DNA from: Sphingobacterium oryzagri | GTDB taxonomy: Bacteria > Bacteroidota > Bacteroidia > Sphingobacteriales > Sphingobacteriaceae | Length of the DNA stretch: 64,000 nucleotides | Direction of reading: 5' to 3' | Assembly (NCBI RefSeq): GCF_028736175.1 | Contig: NZ_CP117880.1 | Location: 2,418,001-2,482,000 of the forward strand | Part shown: positions 1 to 7,625 of the stretch, piece by piece | Layout of the letters: each line of letters starts with the position of its first letter | Numbering within the stretch: the stretch's first letter is position 1 | Notes under the pieces: generated by a model | Databases searched by the model: none | What the model was told of the DNA's origin: nothing | Seen by the model: the letters and a program-made list of their open reading frames with translations, nothing else | Translations under genes and position numbers: made by a program

Positions 1-498
1 ACCGAAAAAACGAAAAGGAAGCGCGGAGATATCCTTCAGGCGCGACATAAAATACATCGGTGTTGTCACTGAAATTTTCGCATCCACATCATTTCGAAAT
101 TTACATTCAATCGCCAGCAGGTCGTTTGCCTTTGCAGCAACAACATCCACCTCGTGCGTTACCGCATGACCTCGAATGGTTTGGCTCGTCAGCGTTTCGT
201 AACCATCATCGGCAAAAAGCTTGGCAATCCAACGCTCGAAGTAAAAGCCTTCCGGACCAAGTTCGCGCAACGCTTTTTTTAGCGAATACCGCGCTGCGTA
301 AACCTCTCGCTGTTTTTTTAAGCAATCAAAGGCTAATTCATACAGTTCGCGGGTACTGATACCATCGTAAAGCTGTGCTTGTATCGCACGATAAACCCCG
401 TCTACCTGTTCTTTTGTAGCGCCAGACCGGGACAACGAATGGCGTAGACTATCGGGATTAAACGGTACCAGCTCACCGGAATATTTTTTCACTCTCAT
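1..498 (-). CDS. ATP-cone domain protein fused to a restriction-endonuclease-like domain (3' end cut off by window edge)
   Basis: The reading frame is open from an ATG at 498 down to base 1 (166 codons), so the C-terminus lies outside the window. Residues 1 to about 85 look like an ATP-cone, the nucleotide-binding module of ribonucleotide reductases and NrdR: it begins MRVKKYSGELVPFNPDSLR and has the helical pattern ending in LKKALRELGPEGF. Residues about 90-166 carry an endonuclease-like core, GHAVTHEVDVVAAK followed by LLAIECKF, which matches the D...E-x-K metal-binding pattern of Mrr/PD-(D/E)XK nucleases. Stand-alone ATP-cone/nuclease proteins of this form occur in Bacteroidota; their function is unknown to me. 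No methylase or other restriction gene is visible next to it. Domain reading is confident, function is not. Confidence 0.8.
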   Translation of the reverse strand, partial: MRVKKYSGELVPFNPDSLRHSLSRSGATKEQVDGVYRAIQAQLYDGISTRELYELAFDCLKKQREVYAARYSLKKALRELGPEGFYFERWIAKLFADDGYETLTSQTIRGHAVTHEVDVVAAKANDLLAIECKFRNDVDAKISVTTPMYFMSRLKDISALPFRFFG

Positions 499-597
499 CT
501 CAAAAACTAGTATTGTTGATCTACAAAAAAAGTTAAATTTTGTCTATCGCACAAAACATTTTGTTTCTACAGACTGTTATCAATTAAAACAAACGCT

Positions 598-900
598 ATG
601 AGTATTTTAGATTTAGTTATCAATAAGGTAAAAGAAAGAATCGACGAAGCCTGTGAGCATGGCGAGATACCGCAATCCGAGCGTGTACTTTCGGTAGTGG
701 CTGGGGGTTTTATTGTAGGATTTAGTGCAAAGCGTATATTAAAAAGCCCGTTAACGGCTATCAGCGGATTGACGTTGGGGAGTGCGCTTGTTGTACGCGG
801 TGTAACGGGCAAATGTGCGGTAAAAGGTGCGGTAGAAGCCAAAAAGCACGTGAATGAAGAGGATGTAACGATCGTCGAACACCGTTATTTTGTAAAATAA
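598..900 (+). CDS. Small DUF2892/YgaP-type membrane protein
   Basis: A 100-residue protein. Its centre (residues about 35-75) is a glycine-rich hydrophobic pair of helices, VVAGGFIVGFSAKR then ISGLTLGSALVVRGVTGKCAVK. The end of that stretch, RGVTGKC, is the typical close of the DUF2892 family (R-G-x-T-G-x-C-P). The N-terminal 30 residues are charged and amphipathic. It is probably an inner-membrane protein; no enzymatic role can be assigned. It stands alone, divergent from the ATP-cone gene and closed by a hairpin terminator directly after the stop. Confidence 0.75.
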   Translation: MSILDLVINKVKERIDEACEHGEIPQSERVLSVVAGGFIVGFSAKRILKSPLTAISGLTLGSALVVRGVTGKCAVKGAVEAKKHVNEEDVTIVEHRYFVK

Positions 901-930
901 ATAATAAGTTAGCTGTATTATTAATGGCAA

Positions 931-960
931 AGCCGATCCGCACGTGGATTGGCTTTTTTA
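931..960 (+). terminator. Rho-independent terminator of the small membrane-protein gene
   Basis: AGCCGATCC and GGATTGGCT pair (one G-T) around a short loop and are followed by a run of T. It lies 30 bases after the stop at 900. Confidence 0.75.
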
Positions 961-1024
961 TGTGCTATTGTTAAATGACGTACAGCAAATCCACAATATT
1001 TAGTAGTTTTAATCAAAAAAGCGC

Positions 1025-1708
1025 ATGAAGAAACTGGTCGTGTTTACGGGAGCAGGCATTTCGGCCGAGAGCGGGCTGCAAACATTTCGCGGAGCAGATG
1101 GACTCTGGGAAGGCTATCGTGTGGAGGATGTAGCCACGCCGCAAGCTTGGAGAGCCGATCAAGCACGTGTACTCCATTTTTACAACATCAGGCGGCAACA
1201 ATGTATCGCCGCATCTCCCAATGCAGCACATCACGCCTTGAAAGCTTTGGAAGAATTTTACGATGTACATATCATCACCCAAAATATCGATGACTTGCAT
1301 GAGCGTGCCGGGAGCACTAGGGTTTTGCACCTGCATGGTGAAATCCGTAAAGCGCAATCGAGTTTAAATCCACGTTTCGTATATAACATGGCTGGCGATA
1401 CGTTAAACATCGGCGACACATGCGAACTCGGATCTCAATTACGCCCACACGTCGTTTGGTTCGGTGAAGCTGTTCCCAATCTGGAACACGCTGCATCTAT
1501 CACACAAGCGGCTGATATTTTTGTTGTAATCGGTTCTTCGCTGCAAGTCTACCCGGCAGCAAATTTGCTTTATGAAACGCACCGGGACTGCACAGTCTAT
1601 TTGATTGATCCGGAGGCTGATGTGATGCGCTTGGATTCGTCGATTATTAGGATTGCAAAACCCGCAACAACGGGAGTGGAGCTTTTACGTAAAATATTAG
1701 CCGAATAA
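1025..1708 (+). CDS. cobB: NAD-dependent protein deacylase, sirtuin (Sir2/CobB family)
   Basis: 227 residues, the size of bacterial sirtuins. It should remove acetyl or other acyl groups from lysines using NAD. The NAD-fold motif VVFTGAGISAESGLQTFRG is at residues 5-23, TQNIDDLHERAG with the catalytic-base environment near 85-97, the catalytic His in HLHGE near 103, LRPHVVWFGE near 140 and GSSLQVYPAA near 170. The zinc module normally between HGE and LRPHVVWFGE should contain four cysteines; only one is present here. The insert is short and polar, so this belongs to the zinc-less group. The gene is isolated, with a strong hairpin about 145 bases after its stop. The symbol is a family name, not proven orthology. 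Confidence 0.88.
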   Translation: MKKLVVFTGAGISAESGLQTFRGADGLWEGYRVEDVATPQAWRADQARVLHFYNIRRQQCIAASPNAAHHALKALEEFYDVHIITQNIDDLHERAGSTRVLHLHGEIRKAQSSLNPRFVYNMAGDTLNIGDTCELGSQLRPHVVWFGEAVPNLEHAASITQAADIFVVIGSSLQVYPAANLLYETHRDCTVYLIDPEADVMRLDSSIIRIAKPATTGVELLRKILAE

Positions 1709-1852
1709 TATTCTTTTATCATTCATATATAGTTATTAATGAATTACTTAAGTTGTATATTTGGAATATATAATGCAGTTAAAAATAAATCCATAACGTA
1801 TCTAAGCTTCTTATGACCGAATAAAATTCGTAATTTGATGTATATGAAATAC

Positions 1853-1884
1853 AAAACCCTGATAATGAAATTTATCAGGGTTTT
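1853..1884. terminator. Bidirectional terminator between convergent genes
   Basis: A 13-bp perfect stem (AAAACCCTGATAA / TTATCAGGGTTTT) with a 6-base loop. The A-run on one side and T-run on the other let it work in both directions, closing the sirtuin gene and the minus-strand gene ending at 1910. Confidence 0.8.
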
Positions 1885-1909
1885 ATATAAATGATCAGTA
1901 GATGTAAAT

Positions 1910-2158
1910 TTAGGACTCATAGCGTGAAAATGCAGCGAAAAATGACTGCCTCATCACAGCAAACTGATCGACCACTGTTTTAATGAACGTCTCATCAATC
2001 AACTCGAAAACACCATTTACACCGCCAATGACATCCGTCTCTGCAATCTTGTAAGACTGTTCAAGCGTGCCTTGTTCAAACTTAATAATAAACTTCTGGT
2101 TCATCGCAAAGATAGATATTTTGCAATCTGGGTGGGGGAGTTCGGCTACTATGCGCAT
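1910..2158 (-). CDS. Conserved hypothetical protein, 82 aa
   Basis: The frame could start further upstream (2248), but the ATG at 2158 gives the compact start MRIVAELPHPDCKISIFAMN, which resembles small proteins seen widely in Bacteroidota (pattern MRIVAE.PHP.CKI..F..N.K...KFE.G.LEQ.YK). A candidate promoter ends about 15 bases before this ATG. The protein has no signal peptide or membrane segment and looks like a small beta-rich cytosolic fold followed by a helix with DETFIKTVVDQF. Its function is unknown. Confidence 0.7.
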   Translation of the reverse strand: MRIVAELPHPDCKISIFAMNQKFIIKFEQGTLEQSYKIAETDVIGGVNGVFELIDETFIKTVVDQFAVMRQSFFAAFSRYES

Positions 2159-2173
2159 ATAAGTTGATCTGTT

Positions 2174-2206
2174 AAAAATTATCTTTATTAATGTGTATGA
2201 CACAAA
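2174..2206 (-). promoter_or_regulatory. Candidate Bacteroidota promoter of the 82-aa gene
   Basis: Read on the minus strand: TTTG (2206-2203), 21 bases, then TAATTTTT (2181-2174). This is close to the phylum consensus TTTG-N19/20-TAnnTTTG, with the final G missing. Its distance to the ATG at 2158 supports that start. Confidence 0.35.
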
Positions 2207-2563
2207 TCGCCATACGGTATGGCTGTAAAAATAAGCATTTATCGGCAAGTGTGGTAGCGATGTTAACGTTATAATTCTTATGATAGAACGTCCAAGCGGT
2301 TAGACGCGGGCATTTTATTTGAAGATTACCACCTAACACGTTTTTATTCTTTCTCCTTTACATAGATTACGAATACATGACGAAAAAAGGTATTATCTCA
2401 GGTTAACTTCTGTATGGTCTTAGTATCTGAAGGTACGGACGAATGGCGTTTATCATGAATCAAATCAATATTTATTAAGCTGAAACAATAATCGTAGTTG
2501 CACGTTAATCTGTAAATAAATAAAAACTATCGAAAACTAATTTTTTAAACAGGTTTATTTACT
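2207..2563. other. Intergenic stretch without a recognised gene
   Basis: AT-rich spacer between the 82-aa gene and the membrane-protein gene at 2564. No convincing reading frame, hairpin or TAnnTTTG box was found. Confidence 0.5.
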
Positions 2564-3550
2564 ATGGAGAATTTATCACACACAAAAATTGTATCTGAAG
2601 GTCGCACACGCAAACGCCTTTCATGGAGCGCCGTTATAGCCGGTGTTATTGTTGCTATTATTGTTAATTTCTTACTATCGTTATTGGGGATTGGCATCGG
2701 TCTCACCAGCTTTTCGCCAGGTACTGAAGGATCGCTTGGCGGGCTTGGTACAGGTGCGGCAATATGGTGGCTATTGTCTGTACTTCTATCGCTCTTCGCT
2801 GGTGGGTTAGTGACCGGCTGGTTAGCGGTAAGTTATGAAAAGCTAGATAATACGATTCATGGTCTGATCACATGGGCTTTATTCACCTTATTAAGTCTGT
2901 ATATCGCGACTTCCACTATTGGAAATATCATTGGTGGTATTGGTAGCGTAGTAGGAAAGGGAGCTTCTGCCGTCGGAAGTGTGGTGAAAGGAGCTGCGCC
3001 GGCAGTATCGGACGTCGTAAGTGATCAAATTGATATAGATAATGGGGATTTAAAGAGTTTGAAAGAAGAGGCATTAACACTTTTGCGACAAACGGGAAAA
3101 GCGGAATTGCAACCGGAAAACATCAAAAACAAGGCTGACGAGGCTTTGGATGAGGCGGAGGAATCATCGAGCAAAGCCGCTCAAGACCCGACTGAGGCTG
3201 GAAATGAAGCGAAATCGCTGATCAATAAATTATTTGACCTGAAAGAGGATATACTATCGGCAGCCGATCAGGAAGCGTTGGCAAATATCGTGGCAGAAAG
3301 AACAGACAAAAGCAAGGAAGAGTCGAGAGAACTTGTGTCGAATTGGGCACAAGCAGCAGACAATATGAAACAAAAAGTAAATGAGGCTACGCAAAAAGCG
3401 GAAGAAAAAGCCATAGAAATAGGCGATAAAGCTTCGGACGCTGTTGGGAAAGCGGCTATTTTAGGTTTTTTTGCTTTACTGCTCGGCGCAGCATCCACAA
3501 TTGGCGGATCTGTGTTAGCAAATAACAAAAGAAAGGCGCAACAACTTTAA
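2564..3550 (+). CDS. Membrane protein with a long charged coiled-coil domain
   Basis: 328 residues. After a basic N-terminus (GRTRKRLSW) come four hydrophobic segments: about 22-48, 66-90, 97-115 and, after a small glycine/serine-rich repeat (VVGKGASAVGSVVKGAAPA), a last helix at about 296-318 (AAILGFFALLLGAASTIGGS). Residues about 155-290 are highly charged and helical (KNKADEALDEAEESSSKAAQ, later KQKVNEATQKAEEKAIEIGD), like LEA or apolipoprotein-type amphipathic repeats. Related Bacteroidota proteins are annotated only as hypothetical or misleadingly as CAP-Gly. It stands alone. A role in envelope or stress physiology is possible but cannot be shown from sequence. Confidence 0.75.
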   Translation: MENLSHTKIVSEGRTRKRLSWSAVIAGVIVAIIVNFLLSLLGIGIGLTSFSPGTEGSLGGLGTGAAIWWLLSVLLSLFAGGLVTGWLAVSYEKLDNTIHGLITWALFTLLSLYIATSTIGNIIGGIGSVVGKGASAVGSVVKGAAPAVSDVVSDQIDIDNGDLKSLKEEALTLLRQTGKAELQPENIKNKADEALDEAEESSSKAAQDPTEAGNEAKSLINKLFDLKEDILSAADQEALANIVAERTDKSKEESRELVSNWAQAADNMKQKVNEATQKAEEKAIEIGDKASDAVGKAAILGFFALLLGAASTIGGSVLANNKRKAQQL

Positions 3551-3584
3551 TTAAAGTTCAGTTCAACCGCCGTTAGACTACCTT

Positions 3585-3632
3585 AATATAGGGCAACTGA
3601 ATCAATCAATGGATTTACGGTTGCCCTATATT
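3585..3632 (+). terminator. Long hairpin after the membrane-protein gene
   Basis: A 13-bp perfect inverted repeat (AATATAGGGCAAC / GTTGCCCTATATT) with a 22-base loop, 34 bases after the stop. It lacks a clear T-run, so termination is probable rather than certain. Confidence 0.5.
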
Positions 3633-4055
3633 CATTCAAGGCAAATTTCGCTGTAAGTCTTGATAACACTAAACAATTCTGCTTAGAATATTCCTAAGCA
3701 CACGCGTACAGGAGCATTGGTAATAAGCCCATGAATATCTTGGTTAATTCGCTTCAATATGGATCTAAATTGATAGCTTTCAACCGATATTCATCGATAT
3801 CGACAAGTTTATGTAAAAAAGCATATCACGCAAGTCTTATTAAATATTGTCTTGTCAAAACGGAAGTTCTCAGTATAGTCCTATAATCTAAATCACTCAA
3901 TTTCTAAATCGTACCTAAAGAACACGTAAATAGCGACAGAATAACGGATTATTATTTTGTTTATAATTTATATTATGTTAAATAGAATAATTTGAATCCA
4001 CGCCTATCCCTGTTCTAGACCATAAAAATGATTGACGTTAATTACACAGGATAAA
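3633..4055. other. Intergenic stretch without a recognised gene
   Basis: AT-rich spacer between convergent transcription units. No frame, repeat or structured element was recognised. Confidence 0.5.
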
Positions 4056-4086
4056 TAAAAAAAGCCCGCTAGGTTTAGCGGACTTC
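4056..4086 (-). terminator. Rho-independent terminator of the sulfate-assimilation operon
   Basis: On the minus strand CCGCTA / TAGCGG pair around a short loop inside GAAGTCCGC...GCGGGCTT, followed by a T-run. It sits about 40 bases after the cysN stop. Confidence 0.8.
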
Positions 4087-4124
4087 GTACATTGTGATAG
4101 AGAAAGCGAAATAGCTTTACGAGG

Positions 4125-5369
4125 TTAAGCTACATGTTCAATCATTAAAGCGGCGACTGTTAAGTTGGTACGTGGATCGATCAATATCGCGCGTGAATTT
4201 TCTGCAAAAGCATCCTGTGTATCAAATATAACTTCGGCGGCAGCTTTAACACTGACCTTACCGATATCGTTTAACTTGATTTCCTCACCAGTAATTTTCT
4301 CTTGGTTGTTTACATCAAATTTATACAGTACCTCCGCAATTTTAATTTTCGTTAGCGTGCTGTGGTTTTGTAAAAGATAAATCTGCGTATCGTCTAAAGG
4401 TTTATTGTCGAACCAACAAATGTTGGCTTCAAAATTTCGCTCAGCTAAGGCTGGTTCGTTTGCCGATACCAGAATATCTCCGCGCGAAACATCCACTTCA
4501 TCTGTCAAGTGCACGATAATGGATTGGCCATCGCTTGCACCGGCTAAATCACGTTCGTTTAACTCTATTCTAGCAACTTTACTTCTAGCACCACTTGGTA
4601 ATACGATCACGTCTTCACCAACGCGAAGCCCCTCGCCTAGCACGCGACCTGCATAGCCACGATAATCGTGTAATTCATCCGTTTGTGGACGAACGACCCA
4701 CTGCACCGGGAAACGCCAAGGTTGTTCTTTGTTTGTCGGAATTTCTACCGATTCCAGGTAATCCAACAAGGAAGCGCCGCTGTACCAACTCATTTGCTCA
4801 GACGCGTAAACGATGTTATCGCCTTTTAAAGCCGACACAGGCAAAAAGTCGACGTTTTCCAAGCCTAACCGTTCGGCTAACGCCAAATAATCGGTTTTAA
4901 TATTTTCATAAACGGCCTGCTCATAATCGACCATATCCATTTTATTTACGCAAACCAGTACTTTTTTTAGCGACAGCAGTTTGGCTAAAAACGAATGTCG
5001 TTTGGTTTGCTCGATCACGCCCTTACGCGCATCCACCAGAATAATGATCAATTCCGAATTAGAGGCGCCCGTAACCATATTGCGCGTGTATTGAATATGT
5101 CCGGGAGCATCTGCAATAATAAATTTGCGTTTTTCGGTCTGGAAATATTTATAGGCCACATCAATCGTGATGCCTTGCTCCCGCTCGGCCTTTAAACCGT
5201 CGGTCAAAATCGCTAAATCTACCGTGCCGTCGTTATTCTTTCTGTTGGCTTTTTTAATCGCTTCCAGCTGATCATCCAAAATCGAGTTGGTATCGTATAA
5301 CAAGCGACCGATTAAGGTACTTTTACCGTCATCTACAGATCCTGCTGTTATAAACTTGAGTATATTCAT
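4125..5369 (-). CDS. cysN: Sulfate adenylyltransferase subunit 1 (GTPase)
   Basis: 414 residues from the ATG at 5369. This start is chosen because MNILKFITAGSVDDGKST is the family's N-terminus; the extra upstream frame is translation of an intergenic repeat. CysN hydrolyses GTP to drive CysD in making adenosine 5'-phosphosulfate (APS) from sulfate and ATP. GTPase motifs are present: P-loop GSVDDGKST (about 10-18), DAPGH (about 89-93), NKMD (about 144-147). Beta-barrel domains follow, as in elongation factor Tu. No APS-kinase (CysC) domain is fused to the C-terminus and no cysC occurs in the operon, which fits direct reduction of APS. Last gene of the operon, about 80 bases after cysD. Confidence 0.95.
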   Translation of the reverse strand: MNILKFITAGSVDDGKSTLIGRLLYDTNSILDDQLEAIKKANRKNNDGTVDLAILTDGLKAEREQGITIDVAYKYFQTEKRKFIIADAPGHIQYTRNMVTGASNSELIIILVDARKGVIEQTKRHSFLAKLLSLKKVLVCVNKMDMVDYEQAVYENIKTDYLALAERLGLENVDFLPVSALKGDNIVYASEQMSWYSGASLLDYLESVEIPTNKEQPWRFPVQWVVRPQTDELHDYRGYAGRVLGEGLRVGEDVIVLPSGARSKVARIELNERDLAGASDGQSIIVHLTDEVDVSRGDILVSANEPALAERNFEANICWFDNKPLDDTQIYLLQNHSTLTKIKIAEVLYKFDVNNQEKITGEEIKLNDIGKVSVKAAAEVIFDTQDAFAENSRAILIDPRTNLTVAALMIEHVA

Positions 5370-5381
5370 TTTTTTAGTAGT

Positions 5382-5446
5382 GGGTATGGCGTAATGCGTA
5401 TTGCGTAAGATCATAATCTCTATACGCACGACTCACTACGCAATAC
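5382..5446. repeat. Intergenic repeat built on GCGTATTGCGTA-type units, with an inverted pair
   Basis: The cysD-cysN spacer contains repeated variants of GCGTAAT / GCGTATTG, plus an inverted pair GTATTGCGTA (5398-5407) / TACGCAATAC (5437-5446). In one frame the minus strand reads as the peptide-like string LRNTHYAIPTT, a typical sign of this kind of dispersed non-coding repeat in Bacteroidota. It lies inside the operon transcript and could form an mRNA hairpin. Confidence 0.6.
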
Positions 5447-5449
5447 AAA

Positions 5450-6340
5450 TTAAAAATATCCCTGCTTCTTGCGTTCTTCCATCGCGGCTTCCGAGACTTT
5501 ATCGTCCATACGGGCACCACGTTCGCTAACCGTAGATGCTTTTATTTCCGCGATAATATCGTCCAGTTCTACAGCCGACGAATCTACAGCAGCTGTACAA
5601 GTCATATCGCCTACCGTTCTGAATCTAACCGATTTATGTTCCACAGTATCATCTGCATCGATCTGCAAAAAAGGCGCCGCAGCCATCCATTGTCCATTAC
5701 GAAATACGACATCGCGCTCGTGGCTGAAGTATATGGAAGGCAGTGCTATTTGTTCACGTTTGATATAGTTCCATACGTCGAGTTCTGTCCAGTTGGAGAT
5801 CGGAAACACGCGGACGTTTTCACCCTTATGGATTTTTCCGTTAAAGATATTCCATAATTCCGGGCGTTGGCGTTTCGGATCCCATTGGCCAAATTCATCG
5901 CGCACAGAAAAGATACGCTCTTTAGCGCGGGCTTTTTCCTCATCGCGACGTGCCCCACCGATGCAGGCGTCAAATCCATTTTTTTCGATGGTTTCCAGCA
6001 AGGTAACCGTTTGTAACGCGTTCCGACTGGCATTTTTGCCTTTTTGCTCGACAACCTTTCCTTGATTAATACTGTCTTGCACTAAACCGACGATAAGCTT
6101 CTCGCCTGTTTGCTCCACCAGCCAATCCCGATAGGCAATCGTTTCTGGAAAGTTATGCCCGGTATCGATATGCACCAACGGAAACGGAAACTTTCCGGGA
6201 CGAAAAGCTTTCTTGGCCAAGTGTACCAGCGTGATAGAATCTTTACCCCCGGAAAACAAGAGCGCAGGATTTTCAAACTGTCCAGCAACTTCTCGCAGTA
6301 TATAGATGGCTTCGGCTTCTAAATGATCTAAATAATCCAT
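5450..6340 (-). CDS. cysD: Sulfate adenylyltransferase subunit 2
   Basis: 296 residues, the catalytic ATP-sulfurylase subunit: ATP + sulfate to APS + pyrophosphate, working with CysN. The PP-loop motif SGGKDSITLVHLA is at about 30-42. Further family signatures are DTGHNFPET (about 59-67), CIGGARRDEEKARAKER (about 126-142), the ISNWTELDVWNYI block (about 196-208) and the C-terminal RFRTVGDMTCTA stretch. The length is normal. It starts 9 bases after the upstream cysH gene ends, so the two are clearly co-transcribed. Confidence 0.96.
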   Translation of the reverse strand: MDYLDHLEAEAIYILREVAGQFENPALLFSGGKDSITLVHLAKKAFRPGKFPFPLVHIDTGHNFPETIAYRDWLVEQTGEKLIVGLVQDSINQGKVVEQKGKNASRNALQTVTLLETIEKNGFDACIGGARRDEEKARAKERIFSVRDEFGQWDPKRQRPELWNIFNGKIHKGENVRVFPISNWTELDVWNYIKREQIALPSIYFSHERDVVFRNGQWMAAAPFLQIDADDTVEHKSVRFRTVGDMTCTAAVDSSAVELDDIIAEIKASTVSERGARMDDKVSEAAMEERKKQGYF

Positions 6341-6349
6341 TCTCTCTCT

Positions 6350-7048
6350 TTATTTCGTTGTTACATGTAAACCACATTCTTTTTTACTCTTGTCTTCCCA
6401 CCACCAACGGCCTGCACGAAAATCTTCGCCCGGTTGGATGGCGCGCGTGCACGGTTGACAACCTATGCTCGGAAAACCTTTATCATGCAGCGGATTGTAC
6501 GGGATGCCGTTGCTTTTCAGAAACGTCTCGACTTCATCAAGCGTCCAGTCAAAAAGCGGGTGAATCTTGATGATGTTGTTCACTTCATCCAACTCCACGG
6601 CATGCATATCTTCACGATTAGCCGATTGCTCTGCACGAATACCGGTAATCCAAACCTGAAAACCTTTAATAGCGCGATGCAAGGGTTCGATCTTACGGAT
6701 GTAGCAGCACTCTTTCCGATTTTCCACCGAATCGTAGAAGCTAGATGGTCCTTTTGCGGACAACAGCTCTTCGACCGATTGCGTATTCGGATAATAAGCC
6801 TTGATCGGCAACTGGTATTTTTCCAACGTTCTATTCCACACATAATACGTTTCGGGAAATAAACGGCCCGTTTCCAAGGTGAAAATAGCGGCCGTACTCT
6901 TGGCCTCCGCAAGCAGGTGTGTGACGACCTGATCTTCTATGCCAAAAGACGTGGAAAACACCGCGCTTGCGCCAAATTTTTGTTCTATATATCGGATGAT
7001 ATCGATGGCTGCTAAGCCGGCTATATCGTGCTTAATCTTCGCTATCAT
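6350..7048 (-). CDS. cysH: Assimilatory (phospho)adenylyl-sulfate reductase with [4Fe-4S] cysteines
   Basis: 232 residues from the ATG at 7048. This start overlaps the end of the previous gene by 17 bases and begins MIAKIKHDIAGL, the usual form. It reduces APS (or PAPS) to sulfite with thioredoxin. The sequence has the PP-loop region SFGIEDQV (34-41) and TLETGRLFPET (57-67). The two cysteine pairs that hold an iron-sulfur cluster, CC at 114-115 and CxxC at 197-200, mark the APS-reducing subgroup; the E. coli PAPS-only enzyme lacks them. The catalytic C-terminal ECGLH motif has its Cys at 225. With no cysC in the operon, APS is the likely substrate. Confidence 0.93.
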   Translation of the reverse strand: MIAKIKHDIAGLAAIDIIRYIEQKFGASAVFSTSFGIEDQVVTHLLAEAKSTAAIFTLETGRLFPETYYVWNRTLEKYQLPIKAYYPNTQSVEELLSAKGPSSFYDSVENRKECCYIRKIEPLHRAIKGFQVWITGIRAEQSANREDMHAVELDEVNNIIKIHPLFDWTLDEVETFLKSNGIPYNPLHDKGFPSIGCQPCTRAIQPGEDFRAGRWWWEDKSKKECGLHVTTK

Positions 7049-7625
7049 ATGAATTTTTAATAAATGCATCTTTGGTGTGCGCATTAAGTGCGCGTACCTT
7101 TTCTTGAAAATCTCCTTTAAGACTGTTACGCAGTTCGCCCATCAAACTCAATGTTTCATCAATTTCTTCCGGCAGTAAGTCATTCAAAAACTCCTTTAAC
7201 CGTTTCGCTATAGTAGGCGACTTACCATTGGTTGAAATGCCTATTTTAAGGTTTCCCTTCTGCACGACTGACCCCAAATAAAAATCGCACAATGCCGGTT
7301 TATCCGCTACGTTTAACAAAATGTTTCGTTCCTGCGTTAGCGCGCGAATATGTTCGTTCAAGGTTGGATTATTTGTCGCTAAGACGACCAGGTCAACATG
7401 ATCCAGATCAGCATCTTCAAAGGCGCGTTCCGAAAGAAGCACATGGTCGGCTTGCGCCACAAAAGTTTTGACGTCTTCCGAGATGTGCGACGCCACTAGG
7501 TGAATCTTCGCACGTGGGGAGTTAGCGATAAGCGCCTGCAATTTTTCCAAACCTATAGCACCTCCACCCACCAAAAGTGTATTTACCTGATGAAGTTTTA
7601 CATATATGGGAAAAAGTTCATTCAT
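7032..7625 (-). CDS. Precorrin-2 dehydrogenase / sirohydrochlorin ferrochelatase-type protein (CysG N-terminal domain)
   Basis: 197 residues. The N-terminus has the NAD-binding pattern YVKLHQVNTLLVGGGAIGLEKLQALI with GGGAIG at about 21-26. LVVLATNNPTLNEHI (about 80-94) and the siroheme-synthase signature DKPALCDFYLGSVVQKGNLKIGISTNGKSPTIAKRL (about 104-139, asparagine and lysine conserved) follow. It corresponds to the N-terminal half of E. coli CysG, which oxidises precorrin-2 and inserts iron to give siroheme, the cofactor of the sulfite reductase in this operon. Its ATG shares one base with the stop of the SUMT gene (TAATG) and its 3' end overlaps cysH, so translation is coupled. It resembles yeast Met8p in size. 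Confidence 0.9.
   Translation of the reverse strand: MNELFPIYVKLHQVNTLLVGGGAIGLEKLQALIANSPRAKIHLVASHISEDVKTFVAQADHVLLSERAFEDADLDHVDLVVLATNNPTLNEHIRALTQERNILLNVADKPALCDFYLGSVVQKGNLKIGISTNGKSPTIAKRLKEFLNDLLPEEIDETLSLMGELRNSLKGDFQEKVRALNAHTKDAFIKNSYDSED

Noticed and set aside
60..359. 99-codon plus-strand frame at the left edge
   Set aside because: Antisense to the ATP-cone/nuclease gene, which has clear domain signatures on the minus strand.
2159..2248. 30-residue N-terminal extension of the 82-aa conserved protein
   Set aside because: Reads through the candidate promoter; conserved sequence starts at the ATG at 2158.
5370..5429. Longer N-terminus for cysN
   Set aside because: Translation of the intergenic repeat; the family starts at MNILKF (5369).
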